NCBI RefSeq assembly: GCF_011927955.1
Contig: NZ_JAATJN010000001.1
Span: 3,720,001-3,784,000 of the forward strand
From: Brevibacterium marinum
GTDB taxonomy: Bacteria; Actinomycetota; Actinomycetes; Actinomycetales; Brevibacteriaceae
DNA: 64,000 bases
Direction of reading: 5' to 3'
Part shown: positions 59,750 to 64,000 of the stretch, one piece after another
Layout: each line of letters opens with the position of its first letter
How positions within the stretch are numbered: position 1 is the first letter of the stretch
The notes under the pieces: model-generated
What the model saw: the letters and a program-made list of their open reading frames with translations, nothing else
Databases searched by the model: none
Told to the model about the DNA's origin: nothing
Translations under genes and position numbers: made by a program

Positions 59750-60835
59750 TCAGCGAGTCTTGGCATCGCGGCCGAAGCGCAGGAGCCCCTCACCGACGAT
59801 GGCTTCGGTGTCGCCGGGCAGGGACAGTCGTTCGCATCCCGACCGGCGGGCGCCCGGCTGTGCTGTGTTCCGGATCAGGGCGCACAGTCGGCTCACACGG
59901 GCGGCGCCGATGGCCTGGGCGGGCACTCCGAGCGAGACCGCCCAGTCGCGCACGACGCGGGAGAGGATCGCCCCGTCCAGGCCCGTCAGCCCGGCCAGCG
60001 GCACCTCGGTGTGCCCCCGCACCTTCGCGGCATGAGCCTCGGCGCGCTCATCAAGGTAGTCGGCGTCGGCTCGGCACAGCTCGGCGGTCCTTGCGAGGTT
60101 CGCGGTGATCGGCTGGCCGAGATCGGCCTCGACCGAGGCCAACAGGCTCCGAGCTCTGACCCGGGCGAAGGAATCGTCGGCGTTCATCGGGTCGTGCCAG
60201 ACCTCGATGCCCTGTGCCCGGCACGAGGCGACATTGGTCGCCCGTTCGACGTCGAGCAGGGAGCGGACCACTCGCCCGGTCCGCAGCGCCATGCCCGCGA
60301 GCGAGCGGGTCCCGGAACCGCGCATCAGACCCAGCAGGACGGTTTCGGCTTGGTCATTGCGAGTGTGGGCTGTCAGCACCCAGTCGGCGGCGTGCACCGT
60401 GCGGGCCTCCTCCAGCGCCTCGTAGCGTGCGTCCCGGGCGGCCGCTTCGACCCCCTCGTCTCCGGCATCGATGCTCACCGTCGCGATCTCGGCCGGCACT
60501 CCCCACGATTCGGCGATGGACACGACTCGGCGGGCCACCTCGGCGGATGAGGACTGAAGACCATGGTCGACGGTCACGGCGCGGGCGCTGAGCTCGCCGC
60601 GCCGGTTCAGGAATGCGCAGGCGTGCAGCAGAGCCATCGAGTCCGCTCCCCCGGAGACCGCGACGATGACTCCGGGCAGAGCCCCTGGGCCGGCGCGCCC
60701 CTCGGAGCCGGTCCCGCCGTCGGAGCCGGACCGGACGTCCACGTCGGCCAGGGCCTGTCGGACGGCATTGCGGATCGCGGCGCTGGCGGGATCGAGGCTC
60801 GGTCGCCGAGGTGGCGCACCCTCAGCCGTGGACAC
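59750..60835 (-). CDS. tilS: tRNA(Ile)-lysidine synthetase
   Basis: TilS converts the CAU-anticodon tRNA-Ile2 wobble C to lysidine, required for AUA reading. The 361-residue product has the PP-loop ATP motif AVSGGADSMALLH, the family pattern GVEAAARDARYEAL and LTAHTRNDQAETVL with the usual C-terminal substrate-binding part. GTG 60835 overlaps the end of the DUF2342 gene by 14 bases; a longer frame upstream is not used. The N-terminus before the PP-loop is somewhat extended and Gly-rich. Confidence 0.94.
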   Translation of the reverse strand: MSTAEGAPPRRPSLDPASAAIRNAVRQALADVDVRSGSDGGTGSEGRAGPGALPGVIVAVSGGADSMALLHACAFLNRRGELSARAVTVDHGLQSSSAEVARRVVSIAESWGVPAEIATVSIDAGDEGVEAAARDARYEALEEARTVHAADWVLTAHTRNDQAETVLLGLMRGSGTRSLAGMALRTGRVVRSLLDVERATNVASCRAQGIEVWHDPMNADDSFARVRARSLLASVEADLGQPITANLARTAELCRADADYLDERAEAHAAKVRGHTEVPLAGLTGLDGAILSRVVRDWAVSLGVPAQAIGAARVSRLCALIRNTAQPGARRSGCERLSLPGDTEAIVGEGLLRFGRDAKTR

Positions 60836-61838
60836 GGTCCAACCACTTGCTCGGAGTCTTGATCTCCTCGCTCTTCGGAAGGTTCTCGGGACCGGAGTAG
60901 ATGGCGGTGAAACCGGTCTGGCCGACCTCCCTGCGGATCGCGCGGACGAACTTCGCGCCGTCACGGTACTGGGCGAGTTTGAGGTTCATGCCCAGCAGAT
61001 TCGACAGGAAACCACCCTGACCGGCGTCCCGCCGGGCCTCGAATCTGCGGCGCAGCTTGCGCACGCTCGGGATCACCTCGATGCCGACCTCGTCCATGAC
61101 CACGTCGGCGTGGCCCTCGAGCAGAGCGAGGATCGCCGAGGCTTCGTCGAGCGCACTGCGCATCGCCTCGTCCCGGATCAGATCCACCATGCTCGATTCG
61201 CCCTTGACGATGCCGCCGAGGGTGGCGAAGACGTCGGCGACACCGCGGATCCCCGGCGCTTTGAGCGGGTTCGCGACGACCCGGGACAGGAGGGAGCGCA
61301 TGTGCTCGCGCAGCCAGGGCGCGGTGGCGAACTGGACCTGATGAGTGGCCTCATGCAGGGCCACCCACATGCGGAAGTCGCGTGGGGAGACATTCATGGC
61401 CTCTTCGGCGATGAGGACCGCCGGGGCGACGAACATCAGCCTGCCCGAGGCCACCGCGAACGGGTCGAACTGGCCGAGGACGCGCGTGGACAGCAGCGAC
61501 AGCACACCCACCATCTCGACGGCGGCGGCCTTCGCCGAGCCCGGGCCGACGGGGGCGGGAAGCGAGTCGGCGTCGACCATCCCGTTGATCGACTGGGCGT
61601 TGGCCTTGATCCAGCCGAGCTGGTCGAGCACGAGCACGGAGCCGGCGCTCAATCGGGTGCGCACATCGTCGGAGTGGGCGGGGTCGAGGAGGAACGAGTC
61701 GACGACGAGCTCCTGAGCCGTCAGCGCATTGTCCTTGAGTCCGGTGACCAGCTCGTCGAGTTCATCGGTGTTCGGCATGCGGGCTGCGGGGACGAGCTCC
61801 CTGGCGGTGCGTTCGGCGAACTTCTCATCGACGATCAT
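60822..61838 (-). CDS. DUF2342 zinc-dependent metalloprotease-like protein
   Basis: A 338-residue protein with an HExxH zinc motif (WVALHEATHQVQF) and downstream LLEGHADVVMDEVG that could hold the third ligand. Matches the DUF2342 family, found between dacB and tilS in actinobacteria (Rv3626c). Role unknown; sometimes annotated as linked to coenzyme F420, without proof. ATG 61838 gives an ATGA overlap with dacB; a TTG four codons earlier is not needed. Confidence 0.9.
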   Translation of the reverse strand: MIVDEKFAERTARELVPAARMPNTDELDELVTGLKDNALTAQELVVDSFLLDPAHSDDVRTRLSAGSVLVLDQLGWIKANAQSINGMVDADSLPAPVGPGSAKAAAVEMVGVLSLLSTRVLGQFDPFAVASGRLMFVAPAVLIAEEAMNVSPRDFRMWVALHEATHQVQFATAPWLREHMRSLLSRVVANPLKAPGIRGVADVFATLGGIVKGESSMVDLIRDEAMRSALDEASAILALLEGHADVVMDEVGIEVIPSVRKLRRRFEARRDAGQGGFLSNLLGMNLKLAQYRDGAKFVRAIRREVGQTGFTAIYSGPENLPKSEEIKTPSKWLDRVHG

Positions 61839-63316
61839 CGGCAGCCGCAATCTGCGAGCGCTGCGACGATGTCGTCCACGGTCTTCCTGGCTTCCAAAAT
61901 CTTGTCCTTGTCCACGTCGTCGATCTGCAGGGTGAATACGAGATAGCGTCCGTCCGCGTCGAGCACCCCGCCTGCCAGTGAGGTCACGGTCGACAGGGTT
62001 CCCGTCTTCGCGTGCACAGTACCAGCGGCATTGCGGTCCTTGGTGAAGCGTTCGGTCAGTGTCCCGGTGAGCCCGCCGACGGGCATATAGCTGATCAGGC
62101 TCGAGAGCGAATCCTCGGCCACGACCGAGGCTTGGAGGACGGTCGTCAGGTCGTGCGGGCTGATCTGGTTGTCGTACGACAGTCCCGAGGTGTCCTCGAG
62201 GTGGGTCTTGCCGAGGTCGACGGAGTCGGACAGGGCAGCGAGCACGGCCTCGGGGCCGGCTTCCAGGCTGCCCGGCTGCCCCGAGGCGATGGCGACCTCA
62301 TTGCCGAGGACCTCGGCGACGACGTTGTCGCTGTGCACGAGCGCGTATTCCACGATCTCGGAGATCGTGGCCGACTCCACGGCGGCCAGCTCACCGGCGT
62401 CCGCCCCTACTTCGCCTTGGGCTTCGCCGCCTGCGTCTTCGGCATCTCCGTCTTCGGCGGGTTTCGGATCGTCGGTGACCGTGATCCCGGCTGCTGTGAG
62501 CTCCTTCGTGAAGACGGCGAACGCGTCCTTGGCCGGATGCTCGCTGCGGCCGCGCCACTCCTTGTCCTTGCTGCCGATGTAGCCGGTGTCGATCATCAGC
62601 GACTGGATCGGCGTGATGACGCCCTTGGCGATATCGGCCCGGTCCCATCCGGGACTGAAGTCCTCGCCCGAGTACCGGGACGTGTCCAGGTCGAGGGCAA
62701 CCTCGGCGATGTTCTTGCTCTGCAATGACTCGGCGGTGTCTTGGGCCAGGGTCGTCAGACCCCCGTGGCCGTTGACGGCTCCGGGCTGGGACTCCCCTGC
62801 CCCCAACAGAGGGTCACCGCCGCCGGTCAGAGTCACCGTGGCCGTCGCCGGGTCGAACTCCGTCGTCGTGCTCAGGCGCTCCTCGCCGCCGATCGTCAGC
62901 AGCGCTGCGGAACCGGTGAGCACCTTCGTCACCGAGGCCGGGGTGCGCGGCCTGTCCGCGGCCTTGGAGTAGAGGACGTCGTTGCTGAGTCCGTCGCGGA
63001 CCTCGATCCCGAAACCCTTGACCTTCGAGCCGGAGAGGACCTTGTCGACTTCGTCCGGGACCGATGTGGGCACCGGCGCGGAGTCATCCAGCGCCGAGGC
63101 GGGCGCGGGCATGTCCATCCCCTGGGCCTTGGGCGCTGGGACGGCTTGAACCTCGATGGCAGGATCGGTCGTGAGGATTCCCGGCAGCTCTGGGAAGACG
63201 TCGTAGGCGTCGAGGGCAGCGGCCGCGGCCAACACCACTGCCAGTCCGCCTCCGGTGATGCCCGCGACAGCCCTCTTCGACCGCTTCCGCGTGTTCTGCT
63301 CAGGGATCTGGTTCAA
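61835..63316 (-). CDS. dacB: D-alanyl-D-alanine carboxypeptidase/endopeptidase (PBP4/DacB)
   Basis: A 493-residue low-molecular-mass class C penicillin-binding protein. The N-terminal basic stretch (RKRSKRAVAG) and hydrophobic GGGLAVVLAAAAAL act as signal anchor. Active-site motifs: SxxK as SVTK, SxN as SDN in VHSDNVVAEVLG, and KTG in HAKTGTLS. An acidic insert of Glu/Asp/Gly residues (about 250-275) splits the middle of the enzyme. It trims or opens peptidoglycan cross-links. TTG 63316 follows GAGGG. It is the first gene of the leftward dacB-DUF2342-tilS train. Confidence 0.94.
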   Translation of the reverse strand: MNQIPEQNTRKRSKRAVAGITGGGLAVVLAAAAALDAYDVFPELPGILTTDPAIEVQAVPAPKAQGMDMPAPASALDDSAPVPTSVPDEVDKVLSGSKVKGFGIEVRDGLSNDVLYSKAADRPRTPASVTKVLTGSAALLTIGGEERLSTTTEFDPATATVTLTGGGDPLLGAGESQPGAVNGHGGLTTLAQDTAESLQSKNIAEVALDLDTSRYSGEDFSPGWDRADIAKGVITPIQSLMIDTGYIGSKDKEWRGRSEHPAKDAFAVFTKELTAAGITVTDDPKPAEDGDAEDAGGEAQGEVGADAGELAAVESATISEIVEYALVHSDNVVAEVLGNEVAIASGQPGSLEAGPEAVLAALSDSVDLGKTHLEDTSGLSYDNQISPHDLTTVLQASVVAEDSLSSLISYMPVGGLTGTLTERFTKDRNAAGTVHAKTGTLSTVTSLAGGVLDADGRYLVFTLQIDDVDKDKILEARKTVDDIVAALADCGCR

Positions 63317-63428
63317 ACGCGGGCCCTCATTCTCATCGCAGTCGTCCTCGCCGTAGCCGTTGTGGTTGTCGTTCGTGGGGACTTGTAGGCTCTATTCTAG
63401 TGATGCAACCCTAGCCTGAAGGAGCACT

Positions 63429-63914
63429 ATGGAACTCTTGGCCACAATCGAGATCCCGCGCGGATCGCGCAACAAGTACGAGGTCGATCACGAGACCGGT
63501 CGGGTCAAGCTCGACCGCTACCTCTACACCTCGATGCAGTATCCCGCCGACTACGGCTTCTTCGAGGACACGCTGGGCAACGACGGAGACCCGCTCGACG
63601 TTCTCGTGCTTCTCCCCGAACCCCTGTTCCCCGGCGTGCTCATCGATGTGCGCCCCATCGGCATGTTCACGATGGAGGACGAAGCCGGCGGCGACGACAA
63701 GGTCCTCGCGGTCACCGCAGGGGATCCTCGCTGGGATAGCTACCAGGACATCGGCGACGTGGACCAGTTCACGCTCGACTCGATCGAACACTTCTTCGCC
63801 CGCTACAAGGATCTCGAGCCGGGCAAGTACGTCAAGGGCTCCAGCTGGGTCGGTCGTGCCGAGGCCGAGGCCGAAGTCGAAGCCTCCATCAAGCGCTTCA
63901 AAGAGTCTCACTGA
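63429..63914 (+). CDS. ppa: Inorganic pyrophosphatase (family I)
   Basis: The 161-residue enzyme hydrolyses pyrophosphate and drives biosynthesis. Family I motifs are present: [12 protein letters not shown] [33 protein letters not shown] and DDKVLAV. ATG 63429 follows GAAGGAG. Divergent from dacB, as in mycobacteria (Rv3628). Upstream TATTCT near 63394 may be its -10 box. Confidence 0.97.
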   Translation: MELLATIEIPRGSRNKYEVDHETGRVKLDRYLYTSMQYPADYGFFEDTLGNDGDPLDVLVLLPEPLFPGVLIDVRPIGMFTMEDEAGGDDKVLAVTAGDPRWDSYQDIGDVDQFTLDSIEHFFARYKDLEPGKYVKGSSWVGRAEAEAEVEASIKRFKESH

Positions 63915-63929
63915 GCTCAGCGGCTTCTC

Positions 63930-63961
63930 GAACGCCCGGACGACTGCGTCCGGGCGTTCGC
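63930..63961 (+). terminator. Terminator of ppa
   Basis: A perfect 14-pair stem (CGAACGCCCGGACG with its complement) and a four-base loop, 16 bases after the ppa stop. The word CGGGCGTTCGCTG is repeated once more before the window ends. Confidence 0.9.
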
Positions 63962-64000
63962 TGTCTCCGGACGTTGGCTGCGACCGGGCGTTCGCTGCGT

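Overview
The window is chromosomal DNA of a high-GC actinobacterium. Evidence: Rex next to hemA, Lsr2, the small basic ribosomal protein bS22, ClpC, a fused FolB-FolK, DUF3180, DUF2520 and DUF2342 proteins, many GTG/TTG starts and many leaderless-type promoters. Gene content (Lsr2, RamA-like regulator, prpDBC, ECF YkoEDC, AcuC beside TrkH/TrkA) fits Micrococcales, perhaps Brevibacterium or a relative; genus is inference. Two blocks follow gene order familiar from mycobacteria: 1-23 kb resembles the ppx-proC-bS22-glutaredoxin-hemA region (Rv0496-Rv0509), and 39-64 kb resembles the radA-mutY-clpC-lsr2-lysS-folate-ftsH-hpt-tilS-dacB-ppa region (Rv3585-Rv3628).

Layout. 1-2.3 kb: partial hemA, rex, a glutaredoxin-like gene and bS22, all leftward. 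2.5-5.8 kb: acuC diverging from a TrkH/TrkA potassium uptake pair. 5.8-8.2 kb: an accessory patch with GC-rich tandem repeats, an orphan AbiEi/DUF559-type protein of lower GC, tRNA-Gly(CCC), and decayed repeats. 8.2-11.2 kb: acetate/monocarboxylate symporter (actP + DUF485) diverging from a RamA-like LuxR regulator. 11.3-13.9 kb: proC, a TIM-barrel isomerase and a GNAT. 13.9-18 kb: glpD-glpF-glpK glycerol operon. 18.2-23.5 kb: ppx/gppA, an enoyl-CoA hydratase and the prpDBC methylcitrate cycle. 23.7-26.7 kb: a DUF4916 NUDIX-like protein, a universal stress protein and a secreted phosphatase. 26.8-29.9 kb: TPP riboswitch controlling ykoE-ykoD-ykoC (ECF thiamine/HMP importer). 30-33.7 kb: small enzymes, a methyltransferase and a LysR gene split by an intact IS630-family element. 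33.7-36.7 kb: a lysine/pipecolate-type operon (FAD amine oxidase plus ALDH7 semialdehyde dehydrogenase). 37-43.6 kb: map, DUF981, radA, VOC, an exported anchored protein, mutY, a hydrolase remnant and a short ArgA. 43.7-63.9 kb: clpC, lsr2, lysS, then a nearly continuous leftward train of coupled genes for folate and housekeeping functions, ending with ppa on the plus strand.

The most interesting signals are: (i) at least eleven genes with a TANNNT box exactly 6-7 nt before the start codon and little or no Shine-Dalgarno sequence, implying widespread leaderless transcription; (ii) an IS630 copy inserted at the TA of such a box, splitting what can be rebuilt as an ATGA-coupled LysR-methyltransferase pair; (iii) short tandem repeats of 21, 24 or 27 bp at the 3' ends of genes, several including the stop codon; (iv) a strongly structured leader before the FAD-oxidase/ALDH7 operon; (v) the absence of disA next to radA and of panC/panD/coaX next to lysS compared with the mycobacterial order.
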